DNA from: Microplitis mediator
Lineage: Eukaryota > Arthropoda > Insecta > Hymenoptera > Braconidae
DNA: 64,000 nucleotides
Reading direction: 5' to 3'
Assembly: GCF_029852145.1 (NCBI RefSeq)
Contig: NC_079979.1
Span: 12,874,642-12,938,641, forward strand
The translations under genes were made by a program, and so were the position numbers. Each line of letters starts with the position of its first letter. Positions within the stretch are counted from its first letter, which is position 1. A model generated the notes under the pieces. It made no database searches. It was not told the DNA's origin and saw nothing but the letters and a program-made list of their open reading frames with translations. Below are positions 12,108-24,330 of the stretch, one piece after another.

Positions 12108-13663
12108 CTAATTTATGTATAGAGAGTGACTAGAAGGGTCCAAACTATTACAATTTTTGAAAATTCATGTAGAAAAAATTGTTAATACTCTATGACAATT
12201 CAAATCTTTCAAAAAAATCAAATTTTCAATATTTAGTCAATCAAAATTTTGATGTATTCAAGCATGAATTTAAACCAACAGTCAGTCAAAGTTTGTTATT
12301 TTTGATTGCCACATTAGAAAGCATTTAACTCGTCATAAAATAGCATATTTTATTTAATATATTTGCCTCTAATGCCATTAAATATTTAAAGGTGTCAGAA
12401 AATGAATCAAAATCTCCGCCCGTCACTCACAGGAATGTCTCATCTTCGAAACATCATAAAATGTTACAAAAATTTTTATGTTTTCCTCTGACGCCATTCA
12501 AATGAAATCATAAAAAACAAATTTTTAAATTTTATTTACTCAAGTATCTCATCGTGTCTATTTGTTTACTATGATTTTTAACAGAAAGTTGAATTTATTA
12601 GTAAGCAATTAAAAAAAAAATAAATTAAGTTTGTCAATAGTGTCAAGACTGTCAACGTCTTTTAAAAAAATAACAAGCCAGCGTCATCATATCTCAACTC
12701 TCACTCTTACTGAAACTCTCCTCATCGTCGGAGACTGTCGAGACATATCCACTTGGGTGGATCGGCAAACTCGGGGCCAGCTACACTTTGTACTATAGCT
12801 GCTCCTCCACGAGGTTAATCGCTACTTGACCTAATTTTATTCACATGCCTTAATGTGCCACATAGAACAATGCTTCTCGGGCGTGATATTATAATGAAAA
12901 CTCTAGTTAATCCGCTCTATCTCTATCTCTATATCTATTTCTATCTCTATCTCTGTCTTTGTCTCTTCTCTATGTGCGCATTATTTTTTTATACCTAGAT
13001 CTACACAAGATTATAAATTTTATTCCAGGCTTAATCTTTTTGTCAAATTATGCATTATTAATATTTTATTTAATAAAAACTGATTAACTTAATTCACTTA
13101 TTAATTAAATATATAAATAACTGATTAAATTTAATTACTTAATTAAAATAACTTTCAAAATATTTAGATAATAGATAAACAAAATTAATTTTTTGGTTAT
13201 GATAACAAGTTTAATAAAAAAAAATAGTTGATAAATTAGGTGTGCGAATATAAGGAAAAGAGGGAATCGAGTAGAGCTCGTTCCACGGCACGGAGAGTAC
13301 CAACCGAGAACCCAGAACTACACGTTGCCGGGTCAACGTTCTTTCCAAGTGCATTGCCTTGGAGGGATGTGGATGTAAATGTGGATGGCACACTGAGGAG
13401 TGTGTGCTATAACATAAACCAACGGTGTGTACAGTGTACGCCAGTACAGTGTAAACTTGTATTCGAAAAGGAAAGAGTAAAGAGTAAAGAACAGGATAAA
13501 TTAAGAGGAGAGAGGGTTAATCGACGTGCAGTCGTGCAAGGAAAGGAGCATCAAGGAGAGGCTGCTGATGATCAAGGAGGTAACACACAAAGGAACCACT
13601 ATAGTAACTGAAGAATTCACAAAAAAGTAATACTGATAATATTACAAACCTTTATGAAACCTG
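12108..13663. other. Unassigned stretch including a higher-complexity block
   Basis: No gene. 12,670-12,870 and 13,230-13,610 are less AT-rich and non-repetitive, and could hold regulatory DNA. The open frame at 13240-13611 (plus) is charged, without a domain, and overlaps an opposite frame; I do not call it a gene. Confidence 0.4.
12914..12975 (+). repeat. (CTATCT)n-type simple repeat
   Basis: Imperfect CTATCT/CTCTAT units over about 60 bp. Confidence 0.9.
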
Positions 13664-13773
13664 CACAGAAAAAAAGGATTTCTTCTAAAAAAAGGCGCAA
13701 GGAAAATTTTTATTGTGAAATGAAGACAAAATTTATCTTCACTGTGAAGAATTCCCAATAAATTTTACTATGG

Positions 13774-13926
13774 GTGCATAATAACACCGGACTGATTCAA
13801 AATTTACAAGTGTCCAATAGTAAACGTATGGGCAGACTACACGATTGTGGCCTATGCGCATACGTTTACTATGGGACACTTGTAAATTTTGTACCAGTTT
13901 TCTTATAGTTCGGTGTTACTATGTAC
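13774..13926. mobile_element. Hairpin element Q nested in E4
   Basis: Nearly complementary arms GTGCATAATAACACCGGACT / AGTTCGGTGTTACTATGTAC enclose a second pair AAATTTACAAGTGTCC / GGACACTTGTAAATTT and AGTAAACGTATG / CATACGTTTACT. It is about 153 bp and could fold almost end to end. Confidence 0.8.
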
Positions 13927-13928
13927 TA

Positions 13929-14581
13929 GGGTGAGCCAAAAAACCAACCTATCCAATTTACGTCTTAAAAAGGACCTATATATCGAGAAAAAAATTCTCC
14001 CATTGGGCAAAATTTTTAGCTTAATTTTAAAAGGTGTCAGTAGCCATTTCAAATTTCCCATTTAAATAACATGCAAAAAAATTTTTTTTGATTAAAAATA
14101 TTATGACTTTTGAATCGTGTGAGATAAAAATTCGGCTCTAGAATATTCTTGTATGGCATTAAATTTCTTAAAAGAAAGTCCTGAGAGTCGAATTTGTAAA
14201 CTTGATATTTCGTATACTAACAGGCTATCAAAGTCTGGAGTAAACAGAATCATACAAATTTAAGGCTTTATTATTAAAAATATCAATACTACGAGAAAAT
14301 TTGTTCTACATGTAGTGCAATGAAATCACCAACAATATCCACGTTGTAACAAATAATATTTTATTATCAATCACAATAAAAGAAAAGTATTTGGAAAATC
14401 CAAATACTCTCTCGTCCCAAAAAAATTTTCGTTTTCAATTCGTACCGCAAAAAATTTCTTATAGTCCAGTCGGAACTCCAGAATGGAAGACATTTCTCGA
14501 AAATTGGTGCAAATTTAGTTGAAGGTCTATGATGACACCCACAATCACACCCCCCCCCCCAACTAAAAAAAGTCATCACCC
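13929..14581. mobile_element. Family P element (P2), diverged
   Basis: TA-flanked ends GGGTGAG / TCATCACCC resemble P1. Interior blocks (ATTTCCCATTTAAATAA, AATATTCTTGTA, then AAAGTCC) align with P1 at 7420-7560. It lies immediately beside hairpin Q. Confidence 0.6.
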
Positions 14582-14757
14582 TAGGGGTTAATGAGAAAAA
14601 AAAATAAAAACACCCCAAAAAAAAAAAATTTCATAAACAACAAAAAGTTTGTGAAAAACTTTCAAACAAAAGTTGTATAGAAAATATTAGGGCAAATACA
14701 AATTTTATTGAGGTGAGTAAAAATTTTTTGCACCAAGAAACATTTTTTTTCCCTGTG

Positions 14758-15853
14758 GTAGTATTACTTTTTTTTCTTTCTCATTTGTTTTATGAGCAAT
14801 ATGTAATAATAATAAGATGGATTCATGTGTAAGCGAATAATTGCAACACCCAGTGGGCCAACTGCCTCAACAGTTTTCAATGATGCGTTTTACTGCTGAT
14901 GCTGACAACCTGAAACTCGTCATCGTTTGTTTCGAATGCATTTTTTGTCCAAAAAAAAAAAAATTTTTTTAAAATACTGTGTGAGTACAAGGGATAATCT
15001 TATGGATTTTATGACGGCTGGGATAAAATGAACAAACCGTGGATTGTATAAATTACAATCCTTGTGTTTTACATTTTTAAATTTAAATAAGAAATATTAT
15101 TTTGCATATGGAGGAAAGAAAATCATAAGTAATGACAATTAAAAACTGTCAGATAAATTTTTATTATGCTAAATTAACGCTTAGTACTTTCACTTTTAGA
15201 TGCAGGTATGAAATACGGGTAGACGTTAAACCCGACGTCATTTAAGTGGATAGTAGTTTTTTGACACCGTTAGTGTTCTCAATTTCATTTTCTTGGCTCC
15301 CATGTGTGACATTTTATAGTATGTTATATACTGTATTATATTAGCCGAGCATGTGCAGTGAAATGTTTTACGGGCTGATATAAATGACGAACCGGTGAAT
15401 TTTAGATAAAATTTTGTTAACCGATATGTCGGCAAAATGCCAAGGTGAAGTTAATTGAGGTTGTTAAAATTTAACGCGATTATTTTCTACACTTGACAAG
15501 AGTTATCGGCGTGTTTCATACTTATTTAATATAAACTTGGTATGTTGCCCGTTAAGATAGCTCTTAGTTGGTTTCATTGTTAGACATTCATTTTGTTCTG
15601 ATTAGTTTTAAACTCTAGATTATTAATCAATTTTTTTGAGAATTTCAAGCTGTAACCTGTCTATTCAATTTTATTCACAAGTCGAAAACGTCAAATATCT
15701 AGTTGTACTTATTAATTAAATTTGAATTAATTAGTTAGTTAATCATTCATTTGTGGGCGCGTACCAGGTTGTGACAGTACTCCTAGTACTTATTTATATT
15801 TATTAAGAGGGTTTGCATTTTTTTCTGTCGTACCCAGAGAGAAAAGTACGACG
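14758..15853. other. Unassigned AT-rich stretch
   Basis: No gene or recognised element. Short open frames here have no domain. Confidence 0.5.
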
Positions 15854-16058
15854 GGCCCAGGTTAGGGTACCCAGTCTTGGCCCAAGCCTGGGTTGCCATT
15901 GAATGGCCAAGGCTAGGTTACCCAGTCTTGGCCTAAGCCCGGGTAATCATTGTAATGGCCAGGACTGAGTACCCAATCTTGAGCCAAGCATGGGCCAATA
16001 TAGGTGTGCCAAAACTAGGTTCCCCAGTACTGGGCCAAGTAGGGCCCCGTCATTCAAC
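15854..16058 (+). repeat. GC-rich minisatellite, about 51-bp unit, four copies
   Basis: Four diverged tandem units start at about 15854, 15905, 15957 and 16008. Each follows the pattern GGCCaaGgcTaGGtTaCCCAGTCTTGGcCcAAGCcyGGG. It is far more GC-rich than its surroundings. Confidence 0.85.
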
Positions 16059-16379
16059 ACTGGCAGCTCCTGTATGGGCACTCGAGGGGACGAACGGAAC
16101 TGTCTTTGATGCACTTGTACAGTAAATGGAGACTTTGTCCAAATTTTTCTCGTGATCGAAAAGAAAACTTCCACTAAATTGAACCGAGTAACGCTAGAAG
16201 ACAGCAATGCATCTGCTCTTGTTTGCATCTTGTGATAAAAGCTTTCATTTGGGAGAAAAACTTGGGCAAAATTATCTGCAATGCTTCTAAAGTCGATTTA
16301 CTGTGGTGTAAATGTATAGAAATTAAATATATGACATTTTTGATTGATGATTCGTCCGTGTGTTCATACATCATTGGTA
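16059..16379. other. Fragment shared with the TTAA element at 49815-50073
   Basis: 16,092-16,160 (GGAACTGTCTTTGATGCACT, then AGTAAATG and AATTTTTCTCG) resembles the interior of the TTAA-flanked element at 49.8-50.1 kb, so it is probably a diverged relative or fragment of it. The remainder is unassigned. Confidence 0.45.
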
Positions 16380-16692
16380 CATTGCAAAAAATCAGGAGTG
16401 AATTCGAAGTAAATGTGGATTTTGTTTCAATCCAATTTCGCTCCATTACTCGGAGTTTAAATGAAATCATTCCGCATTCAAATTAAATAGGGAATTTTTT
16501 TTAGCAGAGGGATTTTAGAGCCATTTGGATTTTGTTTGAATCCGCATTCACTCCAATCTGGAGTTTCAATATTAAAATAAACTCCTCTTTGGAGTGAATT
16601 TTACTTCAAAAGGATTAAATAAGTATAAAAGTCATCCGCTCCGTTTTCACTAGGGATTTAATCCGCATTTACTCTGCAAATTTTTAAAAATG
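16380..16692 (+). mobile_element. Family H MITE (H1)
   Basis: Ends CATTGCAAAAAATCAGGAGTG / AAATTTTTAAAAATG are flanked by TA on both sides (16378-16379, 16693-16694). The interior GGATTTTGTTTCAATCC, CACTCC and ACTCGGAGTTT is shared with H2-H4. Confidence 0.85.
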
Positions 16693-17722
16693 TAATGCAA
16701 AAAATATATTCATCTGTCCTAAAATTTCTTGATTTCAATCTCAGAATATTAAATAATATTCGCACAAAAATTAAATAAAGTTAGAACTATAGTTAGAGTA
16801 TATTTTGAAAACTTAACAATCAAACTTGATCATCTTTTAAGGACAGATTTTTTACAGCGCACATACAATTTGACAACTTGATTCCGTTTGCATACGCTTT
16901 AGATCTTAAGACATGACACCTTAGAAAAAGTTACAAGACAAGTGATAGCCATTAAATTGTTATCGTTATTATTGATAAATTTAATGGAAATAATTAATTC
17001 ATATTTTGTTACAAAAGTAATCAAATTCTTTGACTGAAAAAAATTCAATCCGACGTTAATATCTTGTGTAAAAGTTAAAAATTGAGTACAATTTTTAACG
17101 TCAAAGCTTTTTGACTCGTTAGTTTTTCAAGACAAGTACAAAAATGTATCGCTTTGAGTGTTTGCACTCGTGAAATATCTCATATTACTAATGGATTACA
17201 TTACTCAAACGAAGTTTACACAGTGTATATTTATATTTACACATACATACACAAGCAAACATTTATTTACACATATAGTAAAGCTACGGATAATGACTAT
17301 CCTGTGAACCGACGCGAAAACTTTCATCTCGTTCAATCATTTGAAACACTGAATCTGTTCGTTATAAACATGACACGTGATATCAACACAGCGACCGTAA
17401 AACTTTAAAAGAATGAGCGTACAAAATCTAAATAAAACAAAGTATCAAAGTTATATTTTCAGCTATAAATATGTCTTATATTAACAAACGTTTCAACAAT
17501 ATCATCTTATACTCAACACTTGCTATCAGTTATAATAATGACAATCATAATAATTATTTGCCAATTAAATTTAATACAAGTATTATACATTCGTGTACTT
17601 AGACCGGGTATAATTTATCCGCACAATATGTTTATGCAAATTTATAGTGAATAGAATATAACAGTGGGATATTTAAATTTGATATCATCTCCAATAAAAT
17701 ATATTTAATATTCATATAGAGA
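16693..17722. other. Unassigned AT-rich stretch
   Basis: No gene or recognised element. Confidence 0.5.
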
Positions 17723-17785
17723 AACTTGGGGTCGAATGAGACACCATTTTCAAAAGAAGAATTGTTTTTGGTAAGAAACGCTTAC

Positions 17786-18806
17786 GCTGTAAAAAATCAC
17801 AGGGGTAAGTCCAAGCGGTGTAGGTGTTGAAATCGGCGGTGTTAAATTTCAACACTGAAAGCAGTGTGAAAATAAAGCCGCCACCGGTGTAAATATTCTG
17901 TACCGGTGTTGAAAAAAATTCCCCGGTGTTAAAATAACGCCACCGCCGGTGTAGATATTCTAGACCGGTGTTAAAATATTTTATTTTGTGAATATTTTTA
18001 CTTACTCGATCACTATACTTGTTAATAAATGATATTTTTTATTACACCGTAAAAAGAGCGGTGTTAAAAATAGACTCATTTTAACTCCGCCCGGTGTTTA
18101 AATGAAATTACACCGGTGTAGGAAGCGTAATTCAGCGGTGTTAAAATACCGGTGTTAACCCGGTGTAAAAGTGGAGTAACCGGTGTAAAATCGGAGTAAT
18201 ATCGGTGTAAAAGCGGTATTAACTGCGTCCGCTTGGAGTATTAACGTTAAAGATTATAAAATGCAAAAAATGTCAGTTTTTTATGAAAATTAATAAAAAA
18301 TATCATTTATTAACAAGTATAGTGATCGAGTAAGTAAAAATATTCACAAAGTAAAATATTTTAACACCGTTAAAGAATATCGACACCGTCGGTGGCGTTA
18401 TTTTAACACTAGTCTAGAATATTTCCACCGGTGGTGGCGTTATTTTAACACCGGGGAATTTTTTTTAACACTGGTACAGAATATTTACACCAGTGCCAGC
18501 GTTATTTTTACATCGCTTTCGGTGTTGAAATTTAACACCGCTGATTTTAACACCTACACCGCTTGGACTTACCCCGGTGATTTTTTTACAGTGTAATTTT
18601 CATAAAGAACTGAAATTTTTGGTGTTTTATAATCTTTAAAGTTAATACTCCAAGCGGACGCAGTTTACCCCGCTTTTACACCGATTACCCTGCTTTTACA
18701 CTGGTTTAACACCGCCGAATAACGCCTCCTACACCGGTGTTATTTCATTTTAACACTGGGCGAAGTTAAAATGAGTCCATTTTTAACACCGCTCTTTTTA
18801 CAGTGT
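17786..18806. mobile_element. Family A MITE (A2), itself invaded by a second family A copy
   Basis: The outer copy starts GCTGTAAAAAATCACAGG and ends TTTTTACAGTG. Its centre is split by an inverted A copy at 18045-18593. The outer halves rejoin to match uninterrupted A1 exactly at the insertion point. Confidence 0.9.
18045..18593 (-). mobile_element. Family A MITE nested inside A2, TA duplication proven by empty site
   Basis: The copy runs CACCGTAAAAAGAGCGG to TTTTTTTACAGTG with TA at 18043-18044 and 18594-18595. A1 holds the corresponding empty site TTTTTTATTAATTTTC with a single TA, so the TA was duplicated on insertion. Length 549 bp. TA duplication suggests mobilisation by a Tc1/mariner-type transposase (inference). 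Confidence 0.92.
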
Positions 18807-19134
18807 AGTTACGGTTTGTAAAAGAAGAGTGGAGTAAATTGATCAGGTCATGTAATGAGGGCACTAAAATTTTTAGTAAAAAAAAAAGGGATTATTAACT
18901 ATTATTACTATTAGTATTCTAAAATATAATAGGATGAATTAGTCACTTTGATAGCACGGCTAAAATTTTTAGTAATAAAAATTTTATTTTTAGTGATGAA
19001 AATTTTATTTTTAAAAGGGTTCGTTATTTTCTTAAAGGGAGAACTAAAACAAAACTTAAGTGCGATATGAATTTTTAACTCCTAAAAAGGAAAAATTTCT
19101 TTCTTTAAAGTGGTGTTTCATTATACCCCGAGTT

Positions 19135-19325
19135 CATCTATATATATGTATACATTTATAATTATATACAAGTTTAATAACAAAATGAAAAGCATATTAT
19201 GTATGATTTCGGTGACAGTTATTTTAAATGACAGAATTCTAATTAAGTCTCTCTTTAAGTGGCTTTTCTTGACGGTTTTCTATTTCATAATAACTTTAAA
19301 TGAGATTTTCTTCACTCAACTCCAA

Positions 19326-19370
<45 letters not shown>

Positions 19371-19964
19371 TATAGAGGTTGTACGTACTTGAAATAATTA
19401 CGTAATGCATTACAAAGTCTAACACAATTACATAATGTTAACACTTGGAACACAATGTTGTATTCTAAGACAAATATTATTTTAATAAATAAAAAAAAAA
19501 TTTTTTTTTTATGTTTAAAAATAATCTGTCGCCTGTAATCTATAGTCTGGTGTTTGTTTATGTTTTTTAGAGCAACTAAGCTAAATTATTTATTGAAGTG
19601 TCATTGAATTTAAAATTCAATAAAGCAATCGTCTGGTTATCTTTTATAGCAATTCTCATCAGAAGACTATTATATCGTACACTCGTATTGACTAACCGGT
19701 TTGACATCTTTTCTTATTTAGTGTCGACAATGACTCATCGGTGGATGTCACACGTGGTTTTAAATCAGACGAGATCGAGTATATTTAACCGTATAACCGA
19801 GCAGCTCTTTAACCTCTGCTCGCTAATTTTTTTTATTGTTTCATCTATTTAGCGATGGCCTACAATAATTATGATTCGGGACAATTTATCATACGTTCAT
19901 AGATGTAATTAATGCCGACTTAATTTAAAATTGCATAGATACAATAACGAAGAGAAAATATTCT
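19135..19964. other. Unassigned AT-rich stretch
   Basis: It contains the TA microsatellite at 19332-19367. No gene. Confidence 0.5.
19332..19367 (+). repeat. (TA)n microsatellite
   Basis: About 18 TA units. Confidence 0.95.
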
Positions 19965-19988
19965 CGTTTGAGATACTATGGTGTCATA

Positions 19989-20806
19989 CACTGAGAGAAA
20001 AAAATCTGTTCGAATCATTATATATTACCACAAGAAATCATGCTATTAAAAATTTTCAATCTAGTATATTTTTAGTGCAAAAATTTGAAGACTTCATTCA
20101 AAACAATTTTTTTGATCGAAGAAACACAAGTTTATTTCAAAATATTTTGATCATCTTTTTTGCAGTAATGTAGGGGAGGGAGGGGCAAAAGGGGATACTT
20201 AAGGAAATACCAAGTTTTCGAGGACTCAAATACGCTAAATCTTTTTTTTTTTAATGATATTCAAAGTAAATAGAAGAAATTTTCAGTTACCGCTGAAAAA
20301 AAAAATTTTTCATTTCTGCGGGCAAAGTGGGGTACCCCCTAAAAAGTTAAAAAAAAAAAATTTCTGGATTTTAAACGAATTTGATTAAGTTGAATTTTTT
20401 TGAAAGTAATTTACATGAAGAAAAATTATATTATAAGAAGAAAAAAAATTTTTAATAGTTTTTATCATAAAACAAACATCATTAATATTTTTCAACTGAC
20501 AATTGATTTTTGAAAAAGTTTACCAAAAAAAATTCAAAGTAACGCTTAATTATATTTACAGAAGTGATTTTGGAATGTTTAAAAACCATTTAAAATATAA
20601 AATTTTTTTTATCAAATTTTGGGGGTACCCCGTTTTGCCTACCCTACCCCCTTTTGCCCCCCCCCCCCCCTTCCCTTAAATAAAATTTGATTTTCTTCTG
20701 TCAAAAAAATGATTTTTTGCGCTAGATCTGAAATTAATAATGCAATAATTTAAATCAATTTATTACTTGAAACATATTGTTTTCAGAAAAGTTATTTTTT
20801 TCAGTG
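19989..20806. mobile_element. Element W (CACTGAGAGAAAAAAA ends), carrying C2
   Basis: Ends CACTGAGAGAAAAAAA / TTATTTTTTTCAGTG. TA lies on the left flank and CA on the right. It interrupts V1 precisely where V2 reads continuously (GGTGTCATGGGAAAGCC). Confidence 0.7.
20173..20675 (-). mobile_element. Family C element (C2), reverse complement of C1
   Basis: TA precedes GGGGAGGGAGGGGCAAAA; the other end is TTTTGCCCCCC...TTCCC. Nearly base-for-base complementary to C1 at 6757-7277, so the two copies are recent relatives. Confidence 0.88.
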
Positions 20807-21144
20807 CAGTAAAGCCGGACCATGTTGTCCGCCTGCAGAAATTGAAATAAACCGGTGCAAAAATTACTATGGCCTTAGTAAGATTGGCAACGAATATATC
20901 CTAGATTTCTGTACTCTCTAAATCTGAAACAATGACTGTTCACTTTTTCACAGCTATAAGTATATCAAGTAGTATACTTATAGCTGTGAAATGGTATATA
21001 TACACTATTTTTAGTGGTTTTCACCGTTTCGGATTTAAAGAGTAACCATAGGAAAGTTTACTAAGGTTATAGTAATTTTTGCATGCGTTTATTTCAAATT
21101 CCGTCAGATGGCTAACATGGTCCAGATTTACGATGACACCATAC

Positions 21145-21412
21145 ACAGATAAATTATTCTCGTTTGAAAAACTATGGTGTCATGGGAAAGCCGGCCTCTT
21201 TCGATTATCTGCAGAAATTGAAATAAACACGTGCAAAAATTACTATGGTTTTAATAAAATTGACAAGTTAGAGTAATTAGGGATTTAATCATTGTCTATT
21301 TTATTATGACCATAGAAAACTTCGCATGTGATTATTTTAATTTCCGTCAGATGGCCAACATAGACCGGCTTTACTGTGACACGATAGTATTTCAAACTAG
21401 AACAGTTTTTCC
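21145..21412. mobile_element. Foldback V2, second tandem copy of V
   Basis: Arms TCGTTTGAAAAACTATGGTG...AAAGCCGGCC and ATAGACCGGCTTTACTGTG...CAAACTAGAAC enclose GCAGAAATTGAAATAAAC / AATTTCCGTCAGATGG. Uninterrupted relative of V1. Confidence 0.7.
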
Positions 21413-23800
21413 ATGTGCGACATACGAGATATTAGATACCGAGTAGTAGATCTTAATCATTTTAAGTTGATAAAATATATCAACAGTTAAATTGATAATA
21501 TGCACGCATAGCATGCATTACCTCAGTACACATCGAGTACGTATACGACGCACGTGATTGCCTGATTGACAGTTTAAGTAGACACACAAGGTGCTAAGGG
21601 ATTTCTGCAATCGATTGTGCGTCAACCTCGACGAAAACTATCAATCACAATAACTTGTAGTTGTTTTAAAGTTTTGCAATTTTCATTTACATATTCGATG
21701 TGATAATTATTATTATTAGTTTTAATTATATATTGATTTTTATCGACAAATATTAATTCTTGAATAGAAAAAAAATTAAATGTCACACGAGGAATTTATA
21801 ATTAATTTAGATTCTAAAACTATTTTCAAATAATAAATAAATAAGTAGAGAAAATTTGAGTACTCAAATAATTTTTTCAGAATTGTCCAAATTCGTAATG
21901 TATTATGTATTTCAAATTAATTTTTAATGCCGAAAACTAATTTTTTTGTTAAATAAATTTTTTTTTGAATAGAAATGAAAAGTAAAATTTTTGGCACAAT
22001 CAAGATCAAAAATTAAATTATTTCCTTTGCGTTCCATTTTACCCACCCTTTCAATATTATTGAATAATATTTCAATTAGAATAAATGAAACAATTTTTCA
22101 AAGAGAGTGAAAATAAAAACATTAAATATATTAAATGGCAAAAAGTATTCAACGAATCAAAATATAACAATGGAGCCAAGAAGTTTTACTAACAAAGAAA
22201 TAAAAAATATTTTAAAAAATAAAAAAACAAGAATGATGTCTGAGTTGGTCGCTGAAAAGATATATCCTTCAATTGAAACTCTATGTATAAATATATAAGC
22301 AAAAGAGTCCTCTGCACTGGTTTTGTCCGTTCCTTTGATTTCTTTGGACAAACAGAGAAGCCAACGGGAGTGTATAAAGTAAAACAAAAAATACGAGCCC
22401 AGAGATGGAACAAGAACAAAAAAAAACAAGTAAAAGTATGAGTGGAAGAAGTAGAAGAAGATGGAGATGAAGAAGAGGGAAAAGTAAAGTGAAGCAAAGC
22501 CCAATGGGAATGACCGTAGTGATGATGGCAATAGCATGTCAAAGGGCATGGGTAATATCACGAAAAGTTAGCATGTAAGCTTGATCTAACTTACATTGCA
22601 TTACATTACATTACAAACAATGTAGAGGGAAAGAAAGTCTGCAAGGTGGCTGGCCCTAAGACGGTATATATCGGCGTTGCCAACGGCAAGTTTCTGCCCG
22701 TCGTCCCTACCTGTTTCGTTGTGTCGTTCATCCTATCCTGAAGGAAGTAGTCGATGATAAAACTGGTTTGACGAGAGTCGGGGGCTTTTATTTTTATTTT
22801 ACTTTTATTACTTTTTTCCTCGAGGTCTTGTCTTTCGTCTATACATCGCGGTAAACATTCAGCTCAAGTTCAGCCAGCAGGTTACTTCCAGATCAAGTTT
22901 CCTCAACATTGATATTCTGTTTAATAATATTAGCCTCAAAGTTTCAACTTTTTTTTTCACTATCGTTAATTAAGTGAAAAATTATTTTTTAAAATTTTTT
23001 TTATCACTTTAAATAATTGGCTTGAGTTTAATATATGTTAATAAGTATTTTTTAATAAATATCAAGTTCTTTATGACACTAGAAATTAGAATTTGTTCAT
23101 TGAAGTAGTTGTTATAATATTAATTGGATATTCGTTAGCTAAATTGCAGTCACTTGGTACTTGTACATTTTCATTATATTATTTAATATATCAATTCAAC
23201 TAGTCAAATCAATTTCACTAATTGCACATCAATGATTTTATATTCATTTGCTTTGATAATTCATCATATTTTATTATTGAAGAACATCCACGTTTATTAA
23301 TATTATAATTATTTTACTAGTGTGGTTTAATATTAATGGAAGCTTTATTACGAAAATTGAAATTTCATGAGGTTGATATCGATTTAATATAATTATAAAT
23401 TAAAATTTTATAATTTCTTAATCATTTATTGGTACTAGAGTTTGACCTGACCTATAATTCTGAATTTTTTTTTTTTAAATTAATTTGTTATGCTCCAGGT
23501 TCAAGAATTTTGTCAATTGGAGTTTTATAATTTTATTAAATTTTTCGAAGAAGTTTGGAAATTTTTAGAGTTTTCTGGAATCATCCAGTCAATTCTATTA
23601 ATGCTTCGGATAAATTTTTTTTATTTTTAGAAAGCGGATTTTTGAATTTTAGAATTTTCTTCATATTGCTATCGATTCCGAAATAATTTCCAGGTACGAC
23701 TCAAATTGTATATATATGACAAAAAAACCCATAAATATTTTTCAAATATTGTTTTTATTATTAAAAATTATAAATTTATAATTTGAGTTCAATTTCCACT
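21413..23800. other. Unassigned stretch; complex block at about 22,560-22,900
   Basis: No convincing gene. 22,600-22,880 is GC-richer and non-repetitive (for example CTAAGACGGTATATATCGG), and may be regulatory or a noncoding exon. A purine-rich tract lies at 22,410-22,500; the Phe/Ser-rich minus-strand frames there are its translation. Confidence 0.4.
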
Positions 23801-24330
23801 CACTGTAAAAAAACGGGGTAAGTCCAGGCGGTGTAGGTGTTAAAATTTTCGGTATTGAATTTCTTCACCGAAAGCGATGCAAAAGTAACACTGCTGCCAG
23901 TGTAAATATTCTTTACCGGTGTTAAAAAAATTTCCCGGCATTAAAATATTTTCGGTGTTGAAAATATTCGACTTTGTGAATATTTTCACTCACTCGATCA
24001 CTACAGTTAATTAGTATTTTTATTAATTAATTAAATTTTTGGTCATTGAAATGGTGGGCGTGAAATTGTGTCATTTTTAACTACATTGCGTATAACACAA
24101 ATAATTTTTTAAATAAGTACAGAGCAAAATTGAAATTTTCTCCAGGTAATATTCATTAAATATTTATATTTTTTTGAATGTAATACATTTTTTTTCTAAT
24201 TTCTATACGTGGAATTTTTTTTACACCGATTTGACACCGCCAAATTACACCGCCTATACCGATGTTTTTTTATTTTAACACCGCGTGATGTTAAATTGAG
24301 TCCATTTTTAACACCGCTCTTTTTACAATG
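23801..24330 (+). mobile_element. Family A MITE (A3)
   Basis: Ends CACTGTAAAAAAACGGGG / CTTTTTACAATG. Uninterrupted copy with GGTGTAGGTGTTAAAA and TTTAACACCGCTC blocks. Confidence 0.85.

Larger units (their letters stand above)
13664..14757. mobile_element. Family E element (E4) carrying two nested elements
   Basis: The left part (GCACAGAAAAAAAGGATTTC, then GGCGCAAGGAAAATTTTTATT) and the right part (GTAAAAATTTTTTGCACC, CCCTGTGG) match the two halves of E5 at 49638-50121. Between them lie hairpin Q (13774-13926) and P2 (13929-14581). Confidence 0.6.
17723..19134. mobile_element. Family D element with AACTTGGGGT ends, carrying A2
   Basis: The terminal inverted repeats match at about 20 of 24 bases: AACTTGGGGTCGAATGAGAC on the left against AACTCGGGGTATAATGAAAC read inward from the right, both then ACACCA. 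The 1.4-kb span has no coding capacity; about 1.02 kb of it is the nested A2. Confidence 0.8.
19965..21140. mobile_element. Foldback V1 carrying nested elements W and C2
   Basis: Left arm ACTATGGTGTCAT, then (after W) AAAGCCGGACCATG and GCAGAAATTGAAATAAAC; right arm GTTTATTTCAAATTCCGTC, AACATGGTCC and GATGACACCATA. The centre has a perfect-looking stem TTCACAGCTATAAGTATA / TATACTTATAGCTGTGAA. V2 follows immediately. Confidence 0.75.

Noticed and set aside
13240..13611. 123-codon open frame rich in charged residues
   Set aside because: No domain, no splice or start context, overlapped by an opposite frame; simple-sequence origin is likely.
22157..22561. Phe/Ser-rich minus-strand frames of up to 134 codons
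   Set aside because: They translate an A/GA-rich tract on the plus strand; two frames overlap and both are low complexity.
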